A DNA stretch of 64,000 nt, taken from NCBI RefSeq assembly GCF_028372415.1, contig NC_092874.1:119299244-119363243 (forward strand). The letters run 5' to 3'. Shown piece by piece: positions 22,836 through 34,815 of the stretch. Source of the stretch: Notamacropus eugenii (lineage: Eukaryota; Chordata; Mammalia; Diprotodontia; Macropodidae). A program made the translations under genes and the position numbers. Numbering within the stretch: the stretch's first letter is position 1; every line of letters starts with the position of its first letter. The notes beneath the pieces are model-generated. The model did not search any database. It was not told the origin of the DNA and saw nothing but the letters and a program-made list of their open reading frames with translations.

Positions 22836-24164
22836 GCATCGACCAGAATCTCACAGTCTCAGAATCTTCCAATTACCTAATGTCCATGATTCTGTCAAGG
22901 TGTCTAAGCTAGGTCTCCCTCAAGTCACCAGAAAGATGGCTCCCAACAGAAGCTGAATTCTGATAATTTAAATGATGCAAAAGCATAACAGAGTCTCTTA
23001 ATGGATTCAGAGCTCCTTTAAAAAGACAGGCCTGTGGCACTTCTCAATTCCCTGGTTGTTAGGAGCTGAATGAGTCTCCTAGTGCAGAAATTGAAAGCAC
23101 TAGAAGTCAGCAGTTCTGAAATACTGCAGAAAGGGCTTGTTTACATTTTTTTCCCCTCTCAGGCCGAAACACGTCTATTTAAATTTTAACCAGAGACAAT
23201 TATAAAACCATGGTAGGCCAGAGACAGCAGCCAGCACAAACTGGATGGTGAATTCCAGTGGCTGAGGGAAGGGGAGGGGGGTAGAATACGGAACCATCTC
23301 CCCATTTTCTCTGAACCAAGAGAAGAGTGAATAAGAAGGCAAGGGGGAAAGAGAGAAGGGAAGGGCAAGATAAGTGCTTAGCTACAGGGTGTGGAAGCAA
23401 GAAGTGCTACCCAGGCTGAGAGAGACCAGGACACCTGGGCCAATGAGCCAGAGTCTGGGCCATAGCCCCAACACCAGACTTCCACTGGGGACAATAACTA
23501 AAGCCTCTGTTGTTTATATCATTATTCTTTTCCTGGGTCAAAAGTGTATTAATGCAAGGAATCAGCTGATGAAAGAGGCCTGCCATTACTAGGCAGCCAG
23601 CTGGAACAGACATTTCCGGCCCTCAATGACACCAGTCCTTTTCCCCGAAGGCCAAGCCTCCTCTCCACTTCAGGCTTTCCTGGCAGGACTCCCATTTCTG
23701 GGATATGCTGAGCATTTCCATGACATCATAGGAAATCCCCCACTTGGAGAAGGACCCCCATCCAGTCATCATGGCCTTGAACTGATTAGTATGGGAGGTC
23801 CCAGATCCTGAATAACTGGGAAGATCTAAGGCAGAAATTCAGAGAGTTATTTCTTCTCATCTGAAGAGCTTAATTCACTTGGGAATCTGTAAATTATGTC
23901 AGCAGGGCACATACAGTTCTATGGGGAATCATTTGAGGTGAGTCAAAAATGTCTCCTCTGTCTACTAGGGAGAAATTCCCCACTAGAGATTCCCTCTTTG
24001 GTTCCTTGAAGGCCTTTTTAGTGTCCTCTGTTGTAGAGATTAACTCCCTATTCACCAAGTTCACATTTTTGTTGTTGTCCTAGGTCTACGATTTCACCAG
24101 AGTATAGAACTTCCAAGGGGAGTCACTCCCTACTAGGGGAGATTGGAAACTTCTCTGCAATTAC
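22836..24164. other. Unassigned 1.3 kb
   Basis: Mixed composition, no repeat family recognised. Frames of 60-85 codons are without signature. Confidence 0.35.
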
Positions 24165-24290
24165 AGGGACACTGAAAATTTAAATGCCTTACCCAGGACC
24201 TTAGCACCAGTCTGTGTCAGAGATAGAATCTGACTCTTCCTGGTTCTGAGGCCCAAACTCTATCTGTGCCACCATGCCACCTTTGCTTAA
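24165..24290 (-). mobile_element. MIR-class SINE, antisense
   Basis: 'gccttacccaggaccttag', 'ctctatctgtgccaccatgc' and 'cacctttgc' give an antisense core fragment and complete head. Confidence 0.6.
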
Positions 24291-24524
24291 TTTGCCTACC
24301 CAAGATAACAAGATGAAAGAATGAGTACTTATTTCTAATATTGATAATGTTAGAGGTATCCCCACCTTCCATTTTTTGGATAATGAAGTAGGCATGTTCA
24401 TGGGTACCATTAACCTACCAATAAATACAGGTAGCAATTAACCTACAAAAGGGGTGTTATGAAGTGTTCCCAGATAGTGTCCCTATCCTTTGCAATATCA
24501 TACTTAATAACTGATAACTTCTAG
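24291..24524. other. Unassigned sequence
   Basis: No recognised feature. Confidence 0.3.
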
Positions 24525-24562
24525 CTATTTGAATGAGGATGAGTACATTCTCATTCAAATAG
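24525..24562. repeat. 13-bp perfect inverted repeat (short hairpin)
   Basis: Arms 24525-24537 (ctatttgaatgag) and 24550-24562 (ctcattcaaatag) are exact reverse complements around a 12-nt spacer. No terminator or RNA gene context. Confidence 0.85.
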
Positions 24563-25055
24563 TCCAATTCTCTCCCCAGAGAGCCTGCCTCTCCCTTCTT
24601 CCAGCACAGAAATGTTCCTCAAAGGACCACAGTTTCCTGTCATAGACATAGGACGGATTCCACTTCCTTCAATACTGTGAACCCAGAAGAAGGAGACGGA
24701 CCTTATTTCCAATCTGACATCTGGCAGCAAAGCTTCTAAGGCAGATAGGCATTGTTTCCAACATGAATAGGCAGGGCATCACCTGTAAGGAGGCAGAAAC
24801 TACGAAGAAATGCATGAGTAAGATGACTGAGCATGGCACCTACATTCACCAAGAGTAGACAAGATTTTGGAAGTTTGAGCCCTTAAATTTCCTTCCTCTT
24901 CCCTTAACATTGATAGAAGCAGTCAAGTCAAGTTAATCTTATTGAAGAAGTCTACTTTGATCACTGGTCTCATTTTTTACTACTGTGAAGGGAGCAGAGA
25001 GAGCAGGAGCCTCATGACTTTGTCCCCCTCCCCAACTTCCGCTCATCCATTGCTT

Positions 25056-25060
<5 letters not shown>
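24563..25060. other. Unassigned sequence
   Basis: No recognised feature. Confidence 0.3.
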
Positions 25061-25101
<41 letters not shown>

Positions 25102-25121
25102 TCTCTCTCTTTCTCTCTCTC
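25061..25121. repeat. (CT)n microsatellite
   Basis: CT dinucleotides, then CTTT-interrupted CT. Confidence 0.95.
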
Positions 25122-26804
25122 CAATGCCCAAAGAGCCTAGGAGGGGTAGTCCAGGACAATTCTGCTTATAGGAGTAATTATGTGCCATATATGTTTAGGA
25201 TTAGTGTTCAGTACTCCATTTTGCTTTTATAGAAGTTATTTCTTAGGAATGTATGTATTATCAAACTAAGGATTCCCCTGATGGTCCACAAACTATGTGC
25301 TTGTTAGTTTATTTTATAATAGATTAGCATGTTCACTTACTTTAGCTAAAAATTATCCTTTAGTCTCAATCCTGATAATCTCCATTAAATGTTTTTCTCT
25401 CTGGAGCAAAATGTTATAGCTTTATTGGCATGCTAAGATCAAGGCCAAAAGATCTCAGTAGAATTGGCAAAGCAATGGATTTAGGAATACAGCAGATGCA
25501 ATAGTTTGTGAAAGTTTGGAGGCTGGATCCCAGTGTGACAGTTTCTTTAACAGTGATATTGACCTTTATGAAATATAAAAGTCTTAATTGTCACCTGTAG
25601 ATAAGGCTTCTGTTGCAATACTGAAGATGACTCCTTGATGGAGTATGAATTGTCTTTGTTCTGGGTACTTTTAGGTCCAGTGGCACCACATTAAAATAGA
25701 AATATTTACTGGGTGTGGTGGGTAATGGCCTAAATTCCACAGCTTATGACTTAATAGCCATGATTAATTTTCTAAGTGTCAACTTCCTGAGAAAAGTCAA
25801 CCACTATGGAGATGAAATGTAGTACAGACACCTAGAAGTTAGAAAGAGAAAGTTTGGAAGAAATCTCAGGAATGGATAAAATTTCAGATGGAGGAAGGGA
25901 GAGAGGCAAAAGATAAACCTCAGATTCACAAAGCCCAGGTCATGGTTGGTCTGCCTCTACCAAGGAACAAGGGATAATGTCAACAATGCTAATTCTTTTT
26001 TCATGCCCATTGGTTTATATTTTTACCAAATGAAAATCATTTGAAGAAAAAAGAGCAGAAGCCTAACATGTTCAGTAAAGAAGATAAGTAAAGTAGTTTT
26101 AAGTTAAAGAGTCCATAATCCTTTACTCTTCCAGAGTAACAGACTGTACTTTTGGCCTCCAACAACCATCTCAAACTTTGTGCCACTGATCCCAAGAGGG
26201 ACCAGATGGCGTGGGTTGCTTAGTGCAAACTTATCTCCACTAATAGAAAAACAAACTCAAGTCAATGTTCTTAACTGATGAGGGGAAAAGGAATAAGTCA
26301 GCAATAATGTCTTCATGTATGAGTTATATCATGTTATCACTACTTCATGAAATGAGAATTTAATTTCCTAAAGTTGGTTCAAAATGAAAATTCTTTTACT
26401 GTTAACTGACTTAGGTACAAGGAAGCTGTGCTCAGTCTTCTGCCTCTTTCAGAATGCACACCCATATCATATCAATCAGTCTGAGACAACTGTCTAAGAT
26501 AATTCACAGGTCCATGTATAGGCTAATATCCCTCTAAAAGACTCAACTATCATGGCAAGGTTGAGGGAAACACAGAGCAATGGTAGCAGGGAAATTCCCT
26601 AAAAGGGTCCTCAGGGGATTACTTGCTTATGGAGTAACTTTTACTTTTCTTCATATATTTTTCTCCTAGCAGAGTGCCTTGTGTATATGTGAATGTGAAA
26701 AGCCTCTGTGATTTCATCATTACAGGGAAATTCTAGGGAATTTTCTCCACCTAGGCAAATATCTATCCATCTGTGACTTACTAGGTAAGTCCAAGGCACC
26801 ACCT
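25122..26804. other. Unassigned 1.7 kb
   Basis: No repeat or coding signal apart from a possible 7SL-like scrap at 25708-25746. Confidence 0.35.
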
Positions 26805-26925
26805 GAGACACGCAGAGTTAAAGGGACTTCCCCAAGCCCCTACAAAGGTAGTAAATGACAGGAGCGGAATTTGAACCAAGTCTTCTGACTTCCAGCCTGG
26901 CACCTTCTGCCATGGAATTGAATTC
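26805..26925 (-). mobile_element. MIR-class SINE, antisense
   Basis: 'cagagttaaagggacttccc' then 'ggagcggaatttgaaccaag' then 'tcttctgacttccagcctgg' are the antisense core and head. Confidence 0.65.
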
Positions 26926-27395
26926 CAAGAAGTAGGAAGCACATAAGCACGGCCTTCAACTCTTAGAAATTGATTCAGCCTGCTCAAAGGTGGCGGGCGG
27001 GGAGGGGAGAGAGTGTCAACATCAGACACTGTTTACTGTTCTAGTTCTAGATCAGTTCTGGAAGTGTAAGTTTGGTTTCAAAGAGTTGATTTGGAGAATC
27101 CCATAAGGACAGTTGACCTGGACTTCAAGTCTAGGAGAGGAGGGTTCTGTAGAAACCTCAATGCATTGGAGTCGGCCAGATTTTGAGTTATGACTTACAG
27201 TGGATCTAAACAGCAGATCAGCCCCAAAACTCACCCAGTATCTCAAAAGTCCCCTATCCCAACAATGACTGAGGAATAGGTAAAGCCCTACTCTGACCTC
27301 ACCCTTTAAAGTCTTCATTTTATGACTTTGGTGCAAATTTACCTTTTTGAGCTAACTTCTACTAAAGAGGCTGCATGCAGCCACATTAAAGCTTT

Positions 27396-27398
<3 letters not shown>
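26926..27398. other. Unassigned sequence
   Basis: No recognised feature. Confidence 0.3.
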
Positions 27399-27445
<47 letters not shown>

Positions 27446-27487
27446 CTTCCCTTCCACCCTCCTTCCCTCCCTCCCTTCTTTCTTTTA
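27399..27487. repeat. (CT)n microsatellite and pyrimidine tract
   Basis: About 42 bp of pure CT, then a C/T-only tract with TTCC units. Confidence 0.95.
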
Positions 27488-28164
27488 ATGCTTAGTCACA
27501 ACGGCTCTGGCTGACTGCTTCCTTGCATATTTTTAATAAACTTTACAAGCTTAATAATGTAATGTACATCCAAAAATAGTTTATATGAAAGATTAAATTA
27601 TAAAAATTCCAAGGGTATAAATATAAATCCAAAATCAGTTATCAGGCACAGTGCCACAGAGAGTTCCTATTCCATTCATCTACCTAGCCTTTGCTGCTTT
27701 TGTTTGGGGCCCATCTTTTCCTTCCTGATCCAAAGGCCTGGCACATCATACGGCTCCTGCATCCACTTGTCAGGACCTTCTTTTTCACTCATCACAGTGA
27801 GTTCTTTAAGTGCAGGCCCACTGGGCTAGACAGTAGGCATGAGTCTGGACTGATCTTTTTGTTTTGGGCCACATGCCAGTAATAGATTGCAATTTCCCCA
27901 GGTATGCAGTCAGGAGGAATGGTGATCACTTCCACCACCAAACAACTTTTATGTTTATGAAGCACAAAGAACCAAAAGTCACAAAGAATACCCTTTATGT
28001 TATTAATATTATGATTCTTATATGTCATATCAATCATAGAAAAGAGTTCCTAAAGACTTTTAGAAAATAAATATCTTCAATAAAATAAAAGACAAAAAAA
28101 GAGAAAATAAACATTTGCCATTCTGATAGGCTCTCCATTTATTCAAGGAACAAAGGACTGCAAT
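27488..28164. other. Unassigned sequence
   Basis: AT-rich 27530-27640. Nothing else recognised. Confidence 0.3.
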
Positions 28165-28345
28165 CCAAAATCCTAATATGTTACAATTGGAAGGGACCTT
28201 AGAGTTCACCTAGTCCAGAACCCTTATTTTAAGATGATGAACTAAGTTTTAGAGAGCTTAAGTGATCTGCCCAAAGTTACACAGTATTTAATAGCAGAGC
28301 CAGAACTAGAACCAAGACTCTATTGCATAATACTGGTTCTATAAA
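28165..28345 (-). mobile_element. CORE-SINE, antisense
   Basis: 'gttacaattggaagggacct', 'acctagtccagaacccttat', 'gtgatctgcccaaagttaca' and 'agaactagaaccaagactct' span tail to head. Confidence 0.75.
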
Positions 28346-29274
28346 GGGACTGGTGGAGGGAGACCCAAAGTATTAGGGAAAAAAAATGTCCCCTAAAAGG
28401 GAATAAGGTAAGAAAAATCTGATCCTTAATGCGGAGGAAGTTTGTTCATTTCAAGATTATTTTTCAGTGATCTTTATTAGATATGATGAATCTTGGCTTC
28501 CCTGTAATTACTGCTGCTAAATGGGTAGGCATTTTCCTCTGTCCATGGTCCTATTTCAAGGGTCTGAAATCTCTTCTTGGAACAAATCAGGGAAGAGAAT
28601 ACAAGGAGGTAAGAAAGAGAGATTTGTTTTTCCTAAGGCACTGGAGTTTGCTGAGTAGTGCTGTGATGGAATGTACACAAGAACTTATTTAAGTTACCAC
28701 AGGGGTTGGGTCCTTGCCAGACTAAGAAAGTGGTCCTTACCTTGTGAAAGGGAAATCTGCCAGGAAGTCAAGATGTGTAAGTAAGGGCTGAGGGTGGTTA
28801 GGAAAGGAAATCAGCCTGTTCCAGCATAAAGAAAAAATGCTAGAGTTGAGTGACACATTGAAAACTGCCCTGGGAAGTTGACTTTGAAAGAAAACCCAAA
28901 GGCTTGGTCAGGTGAGGCTTAAGTGAAAATGACATAGCTGTTGTCTGGGAGGGTGAAAGAGAGACCTCAGTCACTCTCCAGTAGACAGGGGCTTCTCTCA
29001 GAAAGCAATCTTCCACAGTAGTGAATAATGCCTAAGGGATTAAGGAATAGTTATGGTGAGCCTTTTTTGATCCAAATGGCTATATCATTTCTTCAGATTT
29101 TCATACTTTCAAAGGGCTTCTTTATGATCTATTTCTTTCATTATTTTTTCACACATCCCTAAAAGGTGATTATCATTCTATTATAGCACAAGGGAGGAAT
29201 GCTGAAGTTGATCCAAAAAGTCCCAAGATACATAACCATGAGTCAGCATTTTAGCTAAAGTTGCTGGGTATGAA
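28346..29274. other. Unassigned sequence
   Basis: No recognised feature. Confidence 0.35.
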
Positions 29275-29365
29275 ATCTCATAGAATCATAGATTTAGAGA
29301 TAAAAGGGACCTGTGAGGCCAACTAGCTCAACCTCAACCTTTTACAGATGAGGAAAGAGCAGTCC
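29275..29365 (-). mobile_element. CORE-SINE tail block, antisense
   Basis: 'tcatagaatcatagatttag', 'aagggacctgtgaggccaac' and 'ttttacagatgaggaaag'. Confidence 0.7.
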
Positions 29366-29369
29366 TCCA

Positions 29370-29505
29370 AATGTACCTCACAATATGCATATGTACAGGC
29401 ACACAGGAGGAATATATAGCATTGAGAAAATGTGGTCCTAGTCACAGGTGACTTACAATCTGAAACATAACATTTAAAAAATTGTTATAGAAATACTAAG
29501 AAAGA
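29370..29505 (-). mobile_element. L2 3' part, antisense
   Basis: 'cctagtcacaggtgacttac' and 'aatctgaaacataacattt' loosely match the antisense L2 segment upstream of the terminus. Confidence 0.35.
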
Positions 29506-29554
29506 CATTGAAATAAAGTTATGTATAGGAAAAATCAAAGGTAGGTAGGACAGT

Positions 29555-29762
29555 CCAGTAGAAATCTGGTGCATTTGGAGATGTGGAGTCAGAGATCTGA
29601 GTTTGAGTCCAGGCTCTGTCACTCTAAAGTCACTGAGGCAAGTCACTGGCGTCTGTTGGAGCCTCAGTCTCTCTCTCTTTTTTTATATATAAAATAAGGG
29701 GATTAGACTAGATGGTCTTTCAGATCCTTTCTACTTCTATATCTACGGTCCTGTGATCCTTT
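29555..29762 (+). mobile_element. CORE-SINE (Ther-like)
   Basis: 'gagtttgagtccaggctctg', 'aaataaggggattagactag' and 'atggtctttcagatccttt' show head, core and the tail block seen antisense elsewhere in the window. Confidence 0.75.
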
Positions 29763-29799
29763 TCTTGCCACTGATTGACTGAAAAAGCAGACTGGAGCA

Positions 29800-30024
29800 G
29801 CTATTTAAATGACAGTAGGATGGATGACTTGAGTTCAAATCTGACCTCTGACATTTACTAGCTGTGTGACTCTGGACAAGTCACTTAATCCTGTTGTCTC
29901 AGTTTCCTCGCCTATAAAATAAACTGGAGAAGGAAATGGCAAATCACTCCAGTAACTTGGTCAAGAAAACCCCAAATGGCATCATGAAAAGTTGGACACA
30001 ATTAAAATGACTGCACAACAACAA
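29800..30024 (+). mobile_element. Long marsupial tRNA-headed SINE, near full length
   Basis: 'gagttcaaatctgacctctg', 'tttactagctgtgtgactct', 'ctggagaaggaaatggcaaa', 'tcaagaaaaccccaaatggc' and a terminal 'gcacaacaacaa' mark a well-preserved copy. Confidence 0.85.
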
Positions 30025-30974
30025 AAGGGTTGATGGAATGGATGGAGGCAGGGAAAGAACCAAAGAGAAAGGACTTGGGGTGAATCAAAAAGCAGGAGAT
30101 AATGATGTATTTTGTCATGAATGAAGCCAAGGTGGCAAAAGTTGTCTCAGCTTGGACTTAGGACTCAGTATAATGGTATAGTTGAAGTCAATTTTATAGA
30201 CCTGGCTACTCATATATTAAGAGTCATAGCTATTTTTCTTTTGGTTAAATTTTTTTAAAATTATGAACTTAACAAAAATCAACAAACATAAACATTTCAA
30301 CATACAAACAGAACTGATAAAAAAGATTGTATATACCATGAATCTCACTTCTATAAGTTCATACATGTGTGTACTGTGTATATATGCATACAAATATATA
30401 TTTCATACATACACGTGTATGTGTATGTATGTAAACATGAAATATATATAATATATAATAAATATCACATCAGGCCAACAAATGACTTACTCTCAGAACT
30501 TTCATTCTTTTTTCATTCCATCATCGTCAAATATAGAAATATCAAATTTACAGATATTTAGATGTCATAGGGGAAATTTATTTTTAAAAAAATTTAATTG
30601 GAAATTCTGAGCAAAATGTAAACATTGCCATATTTTTAAATGGTCTTTATGAAACAGAAGTCATTATTTGTAGAGGACATAAACATATTATGTATAAAAC
30701 TTAGTTTACTCATAAAAATGATCATATTTATCAGTCATATTTGGTATATTTAGAGAGATGAAGGACCAGAAAAGATGGAATAATTTTGGGGGAAAATTAT
30801 TTTTTCAGGTTTATTTTTTTAAAATTTATTTGGAGGAAAGAACATGAAAAAGTCTATAAGGAAAAATCTGAGGGGGTTTTTCCCCATGAAATTTGTGTTT
30901 TATTTTTCTTGAGTCTTACATTTCCAAAAGTATTAATTTTCTTTTCTTTTTCATAGTTGTGCATTTTATGGCAT
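30025..30974. other. Unassigned AT-rich sequence
   Basis: A TA/TG-rich patch lies at 30365-30465. The segment from 30250 may be an unnamed LINE 3' end ('aaacataaacatttcaacat'). Confidence 0.3.
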
Positions 30975-31345
30975 CAAAGAACTAGAAATAAAGCAGATGT
31001 TCAAGAAGAGTAGTGCATCATAAGAAATGATGAATATAAAGAATTCAGAAAAGCCTGGGAAAAGCTGTATGGATTGATACAGAATGAAGTAAACAGAAGC
31101 AGAAAAATAACACACACAATAACAAAAATGTAAATGCAAAGAAAAAAACAATCAAACTGAATGCAGCATAATTATAAAGACCAAGTTTGACCCTAGAAGA
31201 GAGATGAGAAAATATGTATTTTCTCAACTAGCAAAGGTGGAGGATTATAGGTATGGAACAGTGTGTTTATTTTTAGACACTGCCAATGTATTGGTTAGAT
31301 TTGCTTAACTGCTTTTTTCCTTTTATAGGTATTATTTTTTACCTG
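30975..31345 (+). mobile_element. L1 3' end, subfamily A
   Basis: 'gtgcatcataagaaatgatg', 'aattcagaaaagcctgggaa' and 'acagaatgaagtaaacagaa' are late ORF2 codons, followed by a 3' UTR resembling the copy at 60691-61265. Confidence 0.75.
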
Positions 31346-31790
31346 GAAAGATTTTCATGAACTGATGCAAAGTGAAACAGGTAGAACCAGGAGAACACTG
31401 TACACAGTAACAGCAACATTGTGCAGTGATCAACTATGACTGACTTAGAGATATAATGATCTAAGACAAATCCAAAAGACTCATGATGGAAAATACTATC
31501 TACCTCCAAAAAAAGAACTTATGGAAGTCTAGTTTTTACTTTATTTTTTCATAGTTTTTTCTTTTGTTCTGTTTCTTCTTATATGATATGACTAATATGG
31601 AAATGTGTTTTACATGATTGAATATATATAACCTATATCAAATCTTACCATCTTAAGGAGAAGGGAGGGGAAGGAGGAAGAAAGGAGACGGAGAAAATTT
31701 GGAACTCAAAATTTTATTTTTAAAAATGTTAAACATTTTGTCTTTACATGTGATCAGAAAAAATAAAATACTATTTAAAAGAAAAAAGTA
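31346..31790 (+). mobile_element. L1 3' end, subfamily B
   Basis: 'catgaactgatgcaaagtga', 'aaccaggagaacactgtaca' and 'caaaagactcatgatggaaa' are late ORF2 codons again, then the 3' UTR as in 47253-47919, ending 'tctttacatgtgatc' and an A-rich tail. Confidence 0.8.
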
Positions 31791-32079
31791 TTATTTTCAA
31801 AGGCCAACTTATGCCAAGCTCTCTACATTTACAGTAACCAGTTATCAATGAGTATCCTCAAGGCTATAAGCTAGACAAAATGGCAAAGTAAGGGAAATTT
31901 ACCCCCACAATATGCTATTCCTCCTGTTGGTGCCTCTCTTAAACCTTTCTATATTATTTGCCCTCCCTCAGATGACTGTCTATTTACTTTCCCCCACTTC
32001 TCCTGACTCTTCCCAAAATGCAGTGCTCTTCTTGTCCCTGCCCTACAGGAGAGTATCCCAAGATTTGGAACACACACAG

Positions 32080-32081
<2 letters not shown>
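31791..32081. other. Unassigned sequence
   Basis: No recognised feature. Confidence 0.3.

Positions 32082-32140
<59 letters not shown>
32082..32140. repeat. (CA)n microsatellite
   Basis: About 59 bp of uninterrupted CA. Confidence 0.97.
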
Positions 32141-32142
<2 letters not shown>

Positions 32143-32449
32143 CCTCCATTGCCGGCCATATGTACCATGACAAAATTAGAAATTTACAATTATACTTCAA
32201 TAGTAACCTCATGAAATCTGTGGTTTCATTGTTGTGTGTGCTCCCTCCACTAATGCAGACTGCAACCCCTTCACATCTTAGTTGACAGATTTCATGAGTT
32301 GTTAGGGCCTCCCAAATCCATCATCAGGCAGTCACCTTTCTATGGACTCTATTGATGTGCCTCTCCAAATTTAGCTCAGTTGGCCCGAGGGTGACACAGT
32401 TTGTTTCTAGGCCTGTACTTAAAGCCTGTCCAGCTTGGTAGTCAAGTCA
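32141..32449. other. Unassigned sequence
   Basis: 32220-32440 feels repeat-like (well-formed, GC-raised relative to neighbours), but I cannot name a family. Confidence 0.25.
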
Positions 32450-32600
32450 AACCAGCAAGAATTCATTAAGCACTCATTCTATTCTGGGTACTGTGTGAAG
32501 TGCTGGGGATACAAAAACAGACAAAAAGAAAGACATTCCTTGACTTCAAAGAGCTTACCTCCTAATTGGGAAAGCTAACATATAAAAAGGAGCTGAGAAT
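32450..32600 (-). mobile_element. L2 3' end, antisense
   Basis: 'attcattaagcactcattct', 'agtgctggggatacaaaaac' and 'ttcaaagagcttacctccta'. Confidence 0.75.
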
Positions 32601-32889
32601 AACTTTCATAGAGTCTCAGTGCAAAATTGGAGAATGAAAGATGGATGGCTGAGTCCTTTCTCAAAGTGAAAATTCTGGGGAGAACTCTCCATTGGCAGTA
32701 AGGTGCTACAGGAAAGACAAAGACAGCTGAGGCAGAGCAGTGAAGTGATGGTGCTCCATTGTCCTACCTTTGGGGAATATGAGGGACACTTCCACAACAC
32801 CATGAAGCAATAGAGGAAGACTTTAGTGGGGGTAGAGGGTACTATTGTGCTATGAAATAATAGTATTTGGAAACTTCAGGCATCAAAGG
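32601..32889. other. Unassigned sequence
   Basis: No recognised feature. Confidence 0.3.
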
Positions 32890-32960
32890 AGATGAAGGTT
32901 GTGAAAGTACTTTTTAAGCTCTAAAGTGCTACTGATAAAAGGCATTATTATTAAAGACAG
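32890..32960 (+). mobile_element. MIR tail
   Basis: 'ctctaaagtgctactgataa' and 'ggcattattattaa'. Confidence 0.45.
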
Positions 32961-32964
32961 TATA

Positions 32965-33165
32965 CGATGGTAAAAAGAGAATCCTGAGGTGGGCATCAGT
33001 ACAGCTGGGTTCAAGTGTCAGTTTTGGCATTTAATTTTACCCATTTCCATGACCTCGGGTAAGGTCTCCTCTTTGGACGGCTGTCTTCTCATCTGTAAAA
33101 TGACTAAGCTGTACTAAAAGATCTCTAAGAGTACTTCCAGCTCCCACAGTCATTATTAGTAGGAC
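32965..33165 (+). mobile_element. CORE-SINE (Ther-like)
   Basis: 'tcatctgtaaaatgactaag', 'ctgtactaaaagatctctaa' and 'gagtacttccagctcccaca' show core and tail. The head reads 'agctgggttcaagtgtcagt'. Confidence 0.7.
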
Positions 33166-33474
33166 ATTCGGTGCTTTGCTCCCTGGTGATGTTGACTGCA
33201 GCAGACGACAAAATACGCCTCTATTAAAAAGCTCTGCCCCCAAATACCTCCCACAATTTATTCACAAGGGGTTCCTAGCCTTTGAGATTTTCTGAACTGG
33301 CATACAGAACATAACACAAGGACTGTCACTTTCAAAGGTACTTTGTCGTTGGAGTTCATTTTTACAAATGCCTTGGGAAAATTTCTCGTCTGAACAAGTC
33401 CTAGGATGCAGGACACCCGGGGTATCTTTTTATTATTTCTGGACGATATAGTTGAGTTCCTGAATGACCTTTTC
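33166..33474. other. Unassigned sequence
   Basis: No recognised feature. Confidence 0.3.
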
Positions 33475-33710
33475 TCTGCTGTTTCTGCTCCTGTCCCCAG
33501 GCAGCTTTCCTACTTATAAAATAGAGATGACAGGAAGGATAGAGTATTGCGTGGCCATGGGTAAGTCACTTAACCTATCAGTGCCCCAGGCAACTCTCAA
33601 AGACAAATTACAAAGGAGGTGTTCACCAGTGTCTGTAGAGAGAGTTTCCACATTGGGGAGTTCCCTACACCAGAGACCAAAAATTGAGAAATAAAGATAA
33701 TAACATATGA
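33475..33710 (+). mobile_element. Marsupial SINE variant
   Basis: 'ccatgggtaagtcacttaac', 'ctatcagtgccccaggcaac', 'gtctgtagagagagtttcca' and 'ggggagttccctacaccaga' belong to a SINE subfamily with a different 3' unique region from the other copies here. Confidence 0.65.
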
Positions 33711-34224
33711 CTACTTCCAAAGAATGACCAGGCTATTAATATAGTGCTCTGAGTTCTGCAGAAGAGAAAGTACAATATACATTATTGTTATTACTTCCCA
33801 TCATGTTCTGGATTTTCGCTAGTTTTCATTAGTAATTTCATTAACAAATACTAACTTAATTTCATTAAATTATTAATTAATTGTTGATGTATTAAAGTGT
33901 AAATATTAAGGAATTAGACTTTTGATCCTATAATCAGATCAATTTTTTTCATAACCAGTTGAATGCTTCCAAAACGTGAGAGAGCTGCGAGAGAGGGTTA
34001 ACGCTCATTTTAAATGGCTACTTTGTTCTACTAGTTTATCATACAGAAATTTAGCTTTGAGGGTAAAAGTTTTATTCTGTAGTTCTCTTCAAAGCTGTGC
34101 TATATAATAATCGCATTCTCCTATGCAATATACAATATTATATTGTGGCTTGGCTGTGGGGGCCCTTGCTTCTCTCTCTTGCTTCACTTTAAGTGAACTG
34201 AGGGAAGGGTCACTGGGCATGCTG
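33711..34224. promoter_or_regulatory. AT-rich unique block, possible conserved non-coding element
   Basis: 33800-33900 is dense in TAAT/ATTA homeodomain-type cores ('ttcattaaattattaattaa'). No repeat recognised. Conservation cannot be judged from one sequence. Confidence 0.25.
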
Positions 34225-34440
34225 TATTGGGAGCTAAATAGGGAAAGTGGAATTCAAATTTGATCTCACAGACTTACTAGCTGTGTGATCCTGGGCAAGT
34301 CACTTAACCCTGTTTAGCTCAGTTTTCTCATTTGTAAAATGAGATGGAAAAGGAAAAGGCAAGTCACTCCAGTTCTCTGCCAAGAAAACCCAAATGGGGA
34401 CACAAGGAACAACTGGAAACAGCTGAATAAGAACAATGAA
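34225..34440 (+). mobile_element. Long marsupial tRNA-headed SINE
   Basis: 'cttactagctgtgtgatcct', 'ctcagttttctcatttgtaa', 'aaaaggcaagtcactccagt' and 'gccaagaaaacccaaatggg'. Confidence 0.8.
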
Positions 34441-34549
34441 AGGAAGGGTCATGGGGTATGTCTGCTTTAGGAATTTCTTAAGTCACTGCTTCACTTGGGA
34501 TGGGGCTGACATCTATATACAGGGAACCAGCAGCCTTAGGAAAGTTTAA

Positions 34550-34815
34550 TATATAGAATAACAAGAGGTTAGAATTGGAAGTAACTTTAGAGATCATCTA
34601 TCTCAATTCCCCTTCCACATGTATATGTATATATGTGTGTGTGTCTGTATACACATGAACAGAAGCCAAGTCTGGTAATCAAACACAAGTCTTCTGTCCC
34701 AAAATTTAGTATATCATCATACATAGCTATTAAGTGTCCGAGGCCACATTTGAACCCAGGAAGATGACTGACTCCAGGTACAATGCTCTAGCCACTGTGC
34801 CACCTAGTTGCCCTC
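34550..34815 (-). mobile_element. CORE-SINE, antisense, with internal simple repeat
   Basis: Tail block 'tagaattggaagtaacttta', then a TATG-rich patch (34615-34655), then 'gaggccacatttgaacccag' and 'tctagccactgtgccaccta', a complete antisense head. Confidence 0.75.
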
